Origin: Pratylenchus scribneri
Taxonomy: Eukaryota; Nematoda; Chromadorea; Rhabditida; Pratylenchidae
Reading direction: 5' to 3'
NCBI GenBank assembly: GCA_030063045.1
Contig: JAQSEB010000223.1
Span: 247,530 to 311,529, forward strand
Length of the DNA: 64,000 bases
Below, in pieces: positions 44,057 to 55,301 of this stretch. Position 1 is the stretch's first letter, and each line of letters starts with the position of its first letter. The notes beneath the pieces were generated by a model. That model made no database searches, had not been told where the DNA came from, and saw nothing but the letters and a program-made list of their open reading frames with translations. The translations under genes and the position numbers were made by a program.

Positions 44057-47000
44057 TCATTGTTCTGCTGTTGGGAGGGCATAGATTCGAACGGTTTTGT
44101 CGAGGCTGGCACTGGCCACAAATTTGGCATCATCCCCGAATCGGACGCCAGTCACCGTTTGGGTATGCCCTTCGAATTGGGCAATTTTGTTCCATGATTT
44201 CACTTGGAAAATTTCCACATGTTCACCGCCGACTGCCAAATATGCTCCAGATTTGTCGAATGTCAGTGCATTAATCTGGCAAATAAATTAATAATTAGAT
44301 GGAAAAATATTGAAAATGCCGAAAAAAATTAAACCGGTTTAAACCTTATACCCAATCGACAGAACTTGTCAAGATGCATCATTTGATTATGTTTTGGCTT
44401 TGGATTTAATCATTTCTAATTTAGTTTTAAACCATTAAAACAAAATGTGGTTTAAACCGTTTTAAACCCTTTAATTGTTGACCAAACCAAAATGTGGTTT
44501 AAACCGTTTAAAACCCTTTAATTGTTGACCAAACCAAAATGTGGTTTAAACCGTTTAAAACCCTTTAATTGTTGACCAAACCATAACCAAATTTATATAC
44601 CATTCAATGCATCTTGACCAGCTCTATCCAATTTTGGGTATATTTGGTTTGTGAATGTATGGGAAAAACCATTGAACCATTAGAATTATTTTGGCCATGC
44701 GCCATGTGTACTCTTTTTCAACAGTTTTTTCCGGTAAATTAAATATTCTCTTACCGCAAGTTTTGAATTGTGCGGTGCCAATGTCTTCAAATTCTTCAGC
44801 TTACGAAGATCCCAAATTTTAATTTCGCCATCCAACGAGCCGGTTGCCAAATAATAGCCATTCTCGGAGAAGGCAATCGCACAGACGGAATCCTATTAAT
44901 ATTTAATTTTTTTAAAATTATATTATTTAAATTTTTTTTTATTATTTTTATTTAAAATATTAATTTAATTTTATTATAATTCTGAATTAAAATTAATTTT
45001 TTTTATTCACAATTTTACCTGATGCCCAGGAAATTGGGCAACATTGACTTGTTCCTTGATGTCCCAAATCTTCACAATTGAACTTTTGGCGCCGGTGCCA
45101 AAAATGAGTCCATCTGGATGGAATTGACCACAAGTCAGCGAAATGTCATCGTCGCCGGATGGAATCTAAAAAAGAAATAAATTGATTAGGCTTGACAAAT
45201 AAAATTAAACATTATGGATTAAATTTTGCAAAATTCAAATGTTTTTAAGCCATTAAAATTTTCCTAATTTTACTCGATTATAAACTCTTGCTGCCCTAGT
45301 ACTAGTATTAAAACCTAAATCCTTTAAAAAAGAAAAAGTTTATAGAATTGTAAGAGAAAATGGTACAAGAAAAATCTAACAAAATTCATTAAAAAATTCT
45401 AAACTGGTTCTAATAATAGGTGAAAAGGATACAAATAAAATTCATTTATAACTTTCATATTTATTATCACTATTACTAAGCATTTTACTGTTTAGAGCCT
45501 ATTAAAAATGGCCTAAAAAATTTTTAAATATAATATTATTTATTAATTTTATTAATTAAAAATTTTTGACTACCTTGACAATTGGACGTCCAGCATTGAG
45601 ATCGATCAATGACCAATGGGAATCTTCGGATGTGCACAAAGCATGATCACCTTTAATTAGAGATTTTAATTTGTGTAAAATTGAGGAGGGAAATTCATAT
45701 TTAATTCAAATTTTTTAAAACTCCGTTTTTTAAAATTCAGATTTTTTGAAATTAAATTATATTTTAATTCTATTTTTAATTGTTTTTTTTTAAAAATTCT
45801 GATTTTTTTTGATTTTTTTAAATTCTTATATAATTAATTCTGATTTTTAAATTCTGTTTTTAAATTCTAATTTTTAAATTCTGATTTTTTTTTTATTTTA
45901 TTTCTAAATTAATTTCCAATCACCTGTAGGATGGAGTGACACATCGGTGATCGCGTTGCTATGCACTCCAATAACATTTCTTGCGCTGGCTTCATTCGTT
46001 GACCAAATGCGAATCTGTTAAATCATTCAAAAGTTAAAATTAATTTACTTCCATTTACCTGTGAATCTTGCGCGCCCGAAATGACGGTTTTCAAATCTGG
46101 ATGAAGACGAACGCAGGTGACACGCTTTTGATGGCCTTTGAACGTATTTTCGATGGTATCATTTTCGAAATTGAAAAGCACAATGGATTTGTCCATTCCT
46201 CCGGTCAAAATCAGATTTTTCTAAACAAATTCGTTTAAAATTTTAGAGTCGAATCTTCGGCACTTGTTAATTATTGTAAAGCCTTGGTCTACGGCTAAAT
46301 CGATTAGTTAGGGTCGATTTTAATTTATAATCTTTCAATTTCAAATCAATTTAATCGATAAGAAATGAACCAAATTTATGTCTATCCGAAATTTAAGGTT
46401 TTTAAATCGGTTTAACATTTTTATTATGAACCCAATTTAATTTATAGCCAATTGAAATTTCGGGTTTTTAAATCGGTTTAACATTTTTGGTTTCGGACCT
46501 AAGATATGGCCAAAAAAAAATTTGTGGGTTTTAAATCGGTTTAATGGTTTGAAACTAAGTTATGGCAAACTGAAATTTTTAATCCGGTTAAAAATTGTTG
46601 GCTTAAATCTAAGTTATTGCAAATTGAATTTTCAATTTTTAAACCGGTTTAACTTTTTCAAAAGAGATGAAATCTGGCCAGAATTGAAAATTCCCCAATT
46701 AAATCGACCAAGACGAATCAAATGAGTCATAAATTGATGCTCTAGTAAGCCTAAAAAGTTGAGATATGTCAAACTATTTTTGGTCAGTGGAAATCAGAAT
46801 AGGCGAAAAATCAAAATTGATCGAAATATAAAAAAATGGTTTACCTGCATATCAAGCGATGTTATCCCAGGAACGCTTGCACTGTGCAGCGCATCTTGGT
46901 TCTTAATTTCCACATATTTTTGGATCTCCTCAACCGGGGCCAATTCTTCGGGCAAATTTTTTCCACGTTGTTTGCGGGCAGTTGAATATTCTTGGCTTTT

Positions 47001-49315
47001 TTCGGCAAAGAACTAAAAATGAAGGGGGTTTCTAGATAATATTTTAAATAAATTTGAAAAAGCATATATATTAAATTTAGGATTAATTTAATGTATAGAA
47101 TTTTGATTAAGAATAAAAAATGGGATCAATAATAGGTACTTATGTGTTATCTGGGGGCAGATTTTTCATCCCCTAAATTACCTTATGTTACTCCCAAAAA
47201 ATGAAAATCCCAGAATCATCTAAAATAATGTTTTTTCATCGTTTTACATTCAAATATGAATATTAAAATAAGAATCTCAAAAAAATTTTTTTCAAAATCT
47301 GCCCCCTGTTAACACATAAGTACCCAATAAAATCATTATAGCCAAAATCGATACCTACCCAAAGTCTGTAGAGGGAAAATTTAGGGTGAATAATTTTAAT
47401 GTTTAGCTCTAGGAGGATGGAAAATTTGTATTGGACTAATTTTAATGCCGATCAAAAAATTTAAAAATTTCATTTTGTAAAGAGACTACAGGTATGCAAA
47501 ATATAGGAATTTTGGGGTGGATTGCCGAGAAATTTTCAATTTTAATCAAAAATTTGATCGAAAAGCCTTAATTTTTAGTCCATAAAAAATCATTTTTCAT
47601 TTACGAATATCTTTTAAATTTTTTAATGCTTTGACAATTAAGAGAGTAAAGTCCAAAAAATCTAGAAATTGTTCCCAATTGTCACATGAATAATTTCTGG
47701 CTAACAAGTAGAAAAAAAAACACATTTATTTGATCATAAAATAGTTCCGGACTTACATTGACCAACTCTTCACTGATTCCTTGAAGTCCCTCGGTCTCTT
47801 CACCACCGGTTTGTTGGCCCATTTCCACATCCGTAATCTCCGTGTCCGCGTCACTCGCATTCCTTCGTGCATACGGCAAAGTTGCGATGATTTGACGGGC
47901 TTGTTGCAATTCACTGTTCAGCCGATTGATAACTCGACTAATAATTTTTTAAAATAATTGGAATTTAATAATGAATAGTTCGGTTGGTAGTTGGTTATAA
48001 ATCCTATTTTTGGAAAAAAATGGAAGTTGCTTCCAGTTTAAAATATGCTGAATTGTTCAAAACCGGTTTTAAAAAAATTCCGAAATGCTTCAAAAATCGG
48101 TTTAAATTTTTCTGGAATGGTTTAAAAAACTGGTTTATAATTTTCTGAATTTTGGTTCAAAAACCGGTTTAAAAACTTTGCAAAAATTTATTTCCCTTTT
48201 TTGTTAATCCCATTTTGTCGTCCGAAAACATTTAAAGTTTTTTGAATAATTAAGTGTTCTAAATTCTAAACGAATGCCAAAATTCGGATTCTCACATCCT
48301 GAAAAGCCCTAAAATGTGCACTTAAAGGCAAAAATAAAAAAAAATTCAATTTTTATTCCAAAAATGGGGTACAAACCGAACTGTAATTGGAATAAAATTA
48401 AAATTACCAGGCCGAATCATTCTGAAAATAGTCAAATAAATTTAAAAAAGCAAATTTAGAAAAACCTGGAACAGTGCATGAGTTAATTCTTCTCGTGCGA
48501 CCTTTAACTCTTGACGAAGCGTAAAATTGTTCAACATTGTCGCATCCCATTCATCTTGTAATTGCTTCAGCAGGGAAGGTAGTGAAGCCGTTCCGATTGA
48601 ACTATAAAATTTATTAAATTTAATTTGCCGAAGAGTACAAAATGCCTAATGGTTTGTCCCGTAAATTCACAAACCAAATATACCCAAAATTGGATAGAGC
48701 TGGTCAAGACGCATTGAATGGTATATAATTTGGTTATGGTTTGGTCAACAATTAAAGGGTTTTAAACGGTTTAAACCACATTTTGGTTTGGTCAACAATT
48801 AAATGGTTTTAAACGGTTTAAACCACATTTTGGTTTGGTCAACAATTAAAGGGTTTTAAACGGTCTAAACCACATTTTGGTGTAATGGTTCAAAACTAAG
48901 TTAGAATTGGCTAAACCCGAAGTCCAAAACATAATCAATTCGATGCATTTTGACGAGATCTATCGATTGGGTATAAGGTTTTTCGGTTTAGGATAAACCA
49001 CTAAATGTTGTAATTTTCATCATTTTCAAGGTTTTTCTACAATATTTCCTATATTTTTTTTTTACAAACCTTTGCATAATTCGAGCATCCTGGTCTTGTT
49101 TCAAATCAATCAACTGGAAAATTACATATTTATTTAATCAAAATCCAATCCAATTTTACCTGTTCAACATCCAATTTTTCGCCATTAATTGGATCCGTCC
49201 CATTCTCTTGAATATATTTGACAATTAGACGTCGTTCAAAAATTTTCCCCGAAACAGGCGAAACGACCGGGGCCTCCGGTTGTTGGCCACTTATTGCGCA
49301 AACAAATGCGGACAT
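44057..49315 (-). CDS. PRPF19: PRPF19 (Prp19) pre-mRNA processing factor, U-box E3 ligase
   Basis: Twelve exons: 49315-49160, 49113-49070, 48601-48466, 48421-48408, 47937-47757, 47012-46845, 46220-46059, 46014-45924, 45650-45574, 45165-45019, 44892-44755, 44275-44057. They sum to 1,533 bases (510 aa; human 504). The N-terminal U-box shows [17 protein letters not shown] and [11 protein letters not shown] coiled-coil tetramerisation part follows ([20 protein letters not shown]), then seven WD-type repeats (for example [52 protein letters not shown]). It is the core of the NineTeen Complex of the spliceosome. Exon 4 has only 14 bases, but joins its neighbours in phase and restores the conserved ACRVI-like text. 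Introns 2 and 11 hold family B elements and intron 4 a family D element. Confidence 0.96.
44312..44746 (-). repeat. Family B palindromic element in PRPF19 intron 11
   Basis: It has three internal 47-bp units. One end reads AAAATGCCGAAAAAAATTAA, the other TTCCGGTAAATTAAATA. It covers about 91% of intron 44276-44754, ending some 8 bases from the splice donor. Confidence 0.85.
46240..46730. repeat. Repeat with many GGTTTTTAAATCGGTTTAA words in PRPF19 intron 6
   Basis: At least five units of a drifting 70-90 bp repeat share ATCGGTTTAA-type cores and resemble the centre of family D. I could not define its ends. Confidence 0.4.
47135..47324. mobile_element. Miniature element with about 30-bp inverted ends in PRPF19 intron 5
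   Basis: The ends GGTACTTATGTGTTATCTGG and CCTGTTAACACATAAGTACC are inverted, and the match continues inward through GGGGCAGATTTT/AAAATCTGCCCC. It is 190 bp with no coding capacity. The target duplication is unclear. Confidence 0.8.
47980..48385. repeat. Family D palindromic element in PRPF19 intron 4
   Basis: The centre repeats AAACCGGTTT words with GGTTCAAAA. The outer arm TGGGGTACAAACC pairs loosely with the other end. It covers about 86% of intron 47938-48407, next to the 14-base exon. Confidence 0.6.
48616..49030 (+). repeat. Family B palindromic element in PRPF19 intron 2
   Basis: It begins TTTAATTTGCCGAAGAGTAC about 15 bases from the acceptor side and has three internal 47-bp units. 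It covers 89% of intron 48602-49069. Confidence 0.85.
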
Positions 49316-49404
49316 TGTTTTAAATTGCTTTAAACTGTTTAAATTCTAAAAGTGAATTATGTTAAAAATTGGATTAAATAATTTAAAATATAATAAGTTC
49401 GACT

Positions 49405-49897
49405 CTGGTACCGTCCACCTATTTTTGGAATAAAATTGAATTCATTTATTATTGCCTTAAAATGCTTATTTTTAGGAGTTTTCAAGGCTGAGGAATCCGA
49501 ATTTGGCATTCGTTTTGAATTCTAATCAATCCGAATGGTTCAAAAAATGTTTAAAAAATTATCTGAAATGGTTCAAAAACGGGTTTAAAATTTTGGTTAA
49601 TGGTTCAAAAAGCGGTTTAAAATTTTAATGGTTCCAAAACCGGTTTAAAATTTTGGTTGATGGTTCAAACCACCGGTTTAATTTTTTGTAAATTTTATTT
49701 TTCTTTGCTAGTAATCCAATTCTATCGTCGAAATAAATTTTTAAACCGGTTTTTAACCATTTGGAGTGATCAAGAATCAAAACTAATGTCAAATTTGGAT
49801 TCCTATTGCTTCGAAAACCTCTAAAATATACATTTTTACGGAAAAAAAATAAATAAATTCGATTTTTTTCAAAAAGGGGTACCATTACACTCGAACT
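49405..49897. repeat. Family D palindromic element upstream of PRPF19
   Basis: The ends CTGGTACC and GGGTACCA are inverted. Arms carry TTGCCTTAAAATGC and AATCCGAATTTGGCATTC and their complements, and the centre has AAAACCGGTTTAAAATT words. It lies 90 bases above the start codon, possibly in a 5' UTR intron. Confidence 0.65.
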
Positions 49898-50180
49898 ATT
49901 AATATAATAAAAAAATATTAAATATTTAAATTTGCTTTTAAAAACAAATAAAATCAATAAAAAATCAATAATAAAATTGTGAAAATTTATTTTTTCATGT
50001 GTGGAGATTCTCTAAAACAACAAGTTTGTGTGTGTGGCGCACAGTTAATACTTTCTCTTTTTTAAATAGTTTAAATTGATTGAGTGGTATACGGTGTGTT
50101 TTGGGTGTGAGTAAAATATAGTATAATAATTATCACAAATGAAAATGAAGAATGGATTGGGGTTTTGAAAGGTCAGTGTG

Positions 50181-53100
50181 TCAGAAAATTGATTCGAAAC
50201 TTTTACAAATTGGAAAGGATGGACTGCGTTTGATTGCCTTCCTTGGCATTGTTTTGAGCAATTGAAGAAGCTCCGAAAATGATTTGCGATCAGCGGGATT
50301 GAAAGACCAACTGTACATAAATAGGACCTGCAAAAAAAATTGGGGAAAATTAATGTTTTGAAAATGATTTTAGCGGTTCAAAAGTTAATCCTAATCCCAT
50401 AAAACCGTATACCCAATCGATTGATCTCGTCAAGACGCATCATTTGATTATGTTTTGGCTTAGGTTTAATCAATTCTAATTTAGTTTTGAACCATTAAAC
50501 CAAAATGTGGATTAAAAACCGTTTAAAACCCTTTAATTGTTGACCAAACCAAAATGTGGTTTAAACCGTTTAAAACCCTTTAATTGTTGACCAAATCAAA
50601 ATGTGGTTTAAACCGTTTAAAACCCTTTAATTGTTGACCAAACCAAAATGTGGTTTAAACCGTTTAAAACCCTTTAATTGTTGACCAAACCAAAATGTAG
50701 TTTAAACCGTTTAAAACCCTTTAATTGTTGACCAAACCAAAATGTGGTTTAAACCGTTTAAAACCCTTTAATTGTCGACCAAACCATAACCAAATTATAC
50801 ACCATTCAATGCGTCTTGACCAGCTCTATCCAATTTTGGGTATATTTGGTATGTGAATGTGTGGGACAAACCCATCTTAAACCACTATAAATATTTAATA
50901 ATCATTTACTTTTGCTTCATGGCACGTTTGGAGGTCGGTCAGTGGTGCTTTCATTCCCATTCCAACTTGCCAAAGAATCGAATCGGAGGGTAATGAAGCG
51001 AATGGGAAGGAGTTAGTCAACAATTCATACCAAATTGTTCTAAAAAATAAAAAAAAAAATTAATTAATAATTCACATTAAAATCGGGGTAAAGGATAATT
51101 GAATACCGCCTATTGAGTAACCTGCTTCGGTTTTTGGCCCTTATCTCAACGAGGCAATTGCCAATCTTGGAAGGCGATATACCATTTGAAAAGTCTAAAT
51201 TGTCCTCTACAAAGTGACCATTTTAAATTTTATAAATCCAGGCTTTTAGAAAAGTTACATGTCTTAGAATGGAATAAATCAAATTTGTTTGTTGGAGGAA
51301 AAGCCGCTTATTTTACAAATTATTTTAACATTTCAAAAACAATTAAAATTGGCCATTTTTTAGAGGACATTTAGTGCTTTCAAATGGCAAATCGCCTTCC
51401 TGAATTCGGTTGCTACCTTCTTGAGATATGGCAAAAAATGGGCCCAGGACTCATTTAAAGCTTGGTGCTTGGCGGTGTTCAATTTATCCTTTATCAAAAC
51501 ATAAAATGAAAAACAAACCCAAATGCATAAATATCCGTTGCTTCCGTAAATGTGAGTGAATCAAAATTAATGGACAATTGCCGCAACAACTCCGGAGCAA
51601 TATATCGTAACCAATGGGATGGCACGAGAAAGGAATGATTCCTTTAATTTTTGTAATTTTAATTTAATTTGTAAATTGAAATAGAAACCTTTTTGGATAT
51701 GAAAGCCGTCGCATGTTGAAAATGCCAAAATCAGTAATTTTTATTGCATTCCGGTCACTGATAAAAATGTTCTTCGAGCGTAGATCTTTGTGCAGAATTC
51801 TTCGCGTGTGCAAATAGGAGAGATCCTGAAAATAAAATTTGCTTTTTAATCAGTGAAAAACCTAAAAAAAATTAATTTTTGTTTAATCAATAAACTTAAA
51901 AAGTGAAAAATTTCAAGTTTTGGTATGTAAAAATTAAAAACCTAACATTAAATTTAAGTGTTGTAGTAAAGTCTTTAAGCTTCGTTTTTCAAAAACCTTA
52001 AGTTTTGGTTCCATAAAATAAAACTTTAACTTTACAAAACCTTAATTTTTGGTTCAGCCAACACTTAAGTTTCAGGTCTGTAAAAATCTAAAGTTTGGTA
52101 AAACCCTAGATTTCAGTTCGTAAAAACCTCAAGTATCAAGTTCCGATTCCTTAAAACCTTTGATTTCAGCAACACAAAACTTTAAATTATAGTTTCGTAA
52201 ATACCTTAAGTTCCGGTTCCGGAAATACCTTAAGTTTCAATTCCGGAAAAACAATTCTGTTTTTTGACAAGTAAAACATTTAACTTTTCTATGACGAAAA
52301 AAAACCTTGAGTTTTCTCATAAATCCAATAAGATTATTTAAATTTTTTTTTTAATTTATTAAAAAAATAAAACCTGGCAAATCTGCTTTGAATATTCCAC
52401 AATTTGATTAAAATCCAGCGACTGCTTTTCGGAGTTGGACTCATGGAGGATTTTGTACAGCGAACGCCCCCGAATATATTCCATCACAATTCCCATTTTG
52501 ATTTTGTCAATTGTGTAGAAGCCGCGGAAGAAGACCAAATTTTCGTGCCTTACATTTTGGAAGCAGGCCGTGTCCTGTTTGAATGCTTCTAGCCTTTTTT
52601 GTTCATCAATGTGGTACCTAAAAATTGGATTTTTAAACGAATTTCGGTAATAGTTTTTAGTTTTAATTTGGTTGGTATCCCATTTCTGAAAAAAATTGAA
52701 TTTATTTATTTTTGCCTTAAAATGCAAATTTGAATTTTAAGGGTTTTTAAGGTCAGAGAATCCGAATTTGACATTCATTTTGAATTAGGATTATTTCAAA
52801 TGTTACAATAACCGATTTAAAAAAATTATTTCGATGATAGAATGGGATTACGAACAAAGAGAAATAAAAATTTCAGAAAGTTTAAACCGGTTTTTGAACC
52901 ATTTCAGAAAATTTTAAACCGGTTTCTGATCTATGCAGTCAAGTCAATATTTTAAACCGGTTTTTTTTGAACCATGCAGACAAGTCAATTTTTTAAATCG
53001 GATTTTGAACCAGAATTTTAAACCGGTTTTTGAACAATTTCTGATAATTTTTAAACCGTTTTGGTTTTGAACCAGTTCAGAAAATTTTAAACCGGTTTTT

Positions 53101-54532
53101 GAACCGTTCCAGAAAATTTGAAACTAGCTAACTATTTGGAGTGGTCCGAATTCAAAATGAATATCAAATTCTATTTCCCTGACCTCGAAAAACCCTAAAA
53201 CTTGCACTTTAATGGAAAATTAAATTCATTTTTTTCCTAAAAAATGGCCAGGGATACCCAACTAAACTATTTAAAATTTTCTTAAAAATTTTAAAATTTA
53301 CATGTCAAAGAATTTGATGACCGCCGGTTCATAATAATAGGCCTCATAGACTTCTCCAAATCGGCCTCGACCAATTGCCGAAAGTACTTTCATCTCATCA
53401 TTTGGGATTGTGTCATCTTTCCAGGCGGCCACGCCACGGATTGTGAACATATTCCAAGATTTTCGGTCGAATTTCTCCTTGTTTTGTGGTTGCAATTGGT
53501 CATCATGGTTGTTGTTGGTGGTATCGTTGGTTGCAAAAATGTTGCTCAGAGACCGGGAATTGCCAATTTCGGGTGCCCAATTTTCCTAAATTTTAAATGG
53601 AATGAATAGTAATGAAAATGCCAAAATAATTATAGTGGTTTACGATGGGTTTGTCTTACATATTCACAAACCAAATATACCCAAAATTGGATAGAGCTGG
53701 TCAAAACGCATTGAATGGTATATAATTTGGTTATGGTTTGGTCAACAATTAAAGGGTTTTAAACGGTTTAAACCAGATTTTGGTTTGGTCAACAATTAAA
53801 GGGTTTTAAACGTTAAACCACATTTTGGTTTGGTCAACAATTAAAGGGTTTTAAACGGTTTAAACCAATTTTGGTTTGGTCAACAATTAAAGGGTTTTAA
53901 ACGGTTTAAACCACATTTTGGTTTGGTCAACAATTAAAGGGTTTTAAACGGTTTAAACCACATTTTGGTTTGGTCAACAATTAATGGATTTTAAACGGCT
54001 TAAACCACATTTTGGTTTAATGGTTCAAAATTAAGTTAGATTGGTTAAACCCAACAAAACATAATTAAATTATGCATCTTGACGAAATCTATCGATTGGG
54101 TATATTGTTTAGAGGTCTAGGATTAAACACTAAACCGTATAGATTGGGTATAAGATTTAGGGGTCTAGGATAAACCATTAAACTGCTGTAATCTTTTCGG
54201 CATTTTTAAATATTTCTAATTTTAGGGCAAACCTGTGTTTTGGAAATGACCATTTGTGTCACAATCTCCTTTAAATGTTTCTGTGTTAGCCCACAATTGT
54301 CTTGCATCCTTGCATTCTTTTTACACTCGATATGTACGGAAATTCTGAACCAGTTTAGATATAAAAAATGTATTTTTAAGGCAACAAACTTGCAACTTTT
54401 ACACTTTTCATATTGAAGTAGGAAGCCGAGTGTATTCAAACAAACAGCACATTTCCTTTTGCTTGGATTCTTGCACCGCTTTGTGACCCAGGCATGGGGG
54501 ATTTGATGTGATCGAACTCTACCACCGTGCAT
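50181..54532 (-). CDS. KSR: KSR-like kinase suppressor of Ras (C1 plus kinase-like domain)
   Basis: Eight exons: 54532-54390, 54344-54233, 53585-53302, 52617-52374, 51825-51689, 51641-51519, 51039-50910, 50327-50181; 1,320 bases, 439 aa. A C1 zinc domain (H-x-IPHAWVTKRCKN, CAVC, CKSCKISVHIECKK, DNCGL) leads, then a polar linker and a kinase fold: IGRGRFGEVYEAYYYEPAVIKFF, LHKDLRSKN, TDFGIF, APELLRQL, DIYAFGTIWYELL. KSR scaffolds Raf, MEK and ERK. HKD in place of HRD is typical of KSR, while the ATP-binding Lys (VIKF) is kept. The CA1 region that precedes C1 in other KSRs is absent: a TGA stands directly before the ATG at 54532 in frame, so the gene is short unless unseen upstream exons exist. 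Introns 2 and 7 hold family B, intron 3 family D and intron 6 family C elements. Confidence 0.92.
50375..50893 (-). repeat. Family B palindromic element in KSR intron 7, six internal units
   Basis: It carries six 47-bp units with few differences. It covers about 89% of intron 50328-50909. Confidence 0.85.
51136..51445 (+). repeat. Family C palindromic element in KSR intron 6
   Basis: The arms GGAAGGCGATATACCATTTG and CAAATGGCAAATCGCCTTCC are inverted. It covers about 65% of intron 51040-51518. Confidence 0.75.
51860..52330. repeat. Degenerate tandem repeat with AAACCTTAAGTTT words in KSR intron 4
   Basis: A unit of roughly 30-40 bases (AAAACCTTAAGTTTYGGTTC) recurs about ten times with strong drift. 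Confidence 0.5.
52668..53268. repeat. Family D palindromic element in KSR intron 3
   Basis: The outer arms are TTGGTTGGTATCCCATTT and GGGATACCCAACTAA. Inner arms carry GAATTTGACATTCATTTTGA and its complement, and the centre has a run of AAACCGGTTTTTGAACC units. It covers about 88% of intron 52618-53301. Confidence 0.75.
53615..54208 (+). repeat. Family B palindromic element in KSR intron 2, six internal units
   Basis: The ends are AAAATGCCAAAATAATTA and TAATCTTTTCGGCATTTTT. One internal unit lost three bases (TTTTAAACGTTAAACC). It covers about 92% of intron 53586-54232. Confidence 0.85.
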
Positions 54533-55301
54533 TCATACGGATATGCGCTATTTGGCTACCTTCTGCAAATCTTATTGAATAAATTATTGATTAGTTTATG
54601 TTTTTGTGTTGTAAAAATGTATAATGATTTCGTAGGTTGTGGTCTGTGGGTATCATAAACTTAAATATTAAAAAAAGGAGCCGGATCCCAGATTGGATTT
54701 TACCAGTTTCAACTTCAACTGATATTTTATGTAATTTTTGAGAATGCGAAATCCGTAAAAAATTAAAATTTAGACTAGTTTTCCTATCTTGAATCTGGTT
54801 TTTTTTGATGTTTGAAACTCGGCAGTTTTTTTTTGAATTTTCGAAAATCCGGCTTTTGCCTTTATTTGAATTTAGCTAATTTTTGACGGGTTCATATTCA
54901 GTCCGCGGAATTAGAAAAATTATGATTAAACCGGTCTCTATTCTCTAATAAAAGGTGTTACATTATTAGGAATCGTGAATCGGCGATACAGAGAATCAAG
55001 AATGAAGAATCTCGGTTTCGGATTTCGGTTCTCGTCTCGGCTCTCGGCTCGATGCCGGCGCCGCGCCGCCCCACGGGCACAGACAATTTGACCCAAACAA
55101 AAATGTAATGCCAAAAATAAAAAAAATACAAGTGCGTAAATTCAAAAATTAACGAATTCTTCTTTTTGTTTTGCAAAATCTACTCAATAAATTGAACCTT
55201 TTTAAGCACAAAAACAAGCAAAAACCTTGCTTGTGCATGCATTTGAATTTGAACGATTAATTGGTTCTAATTCCAGATTTCAAATTTCCTTAAAAATTAA
55301 G
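54533..55301. other. Divergent promoter region between KSR and DRG2
   Basis: No gene seen. A GC-rich patch (about 55020-55085) stands out in otherwise AT-rich DNA. The two genes are transcribed away from each other, so promoters for both should lie here. Confidence 0.5.
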
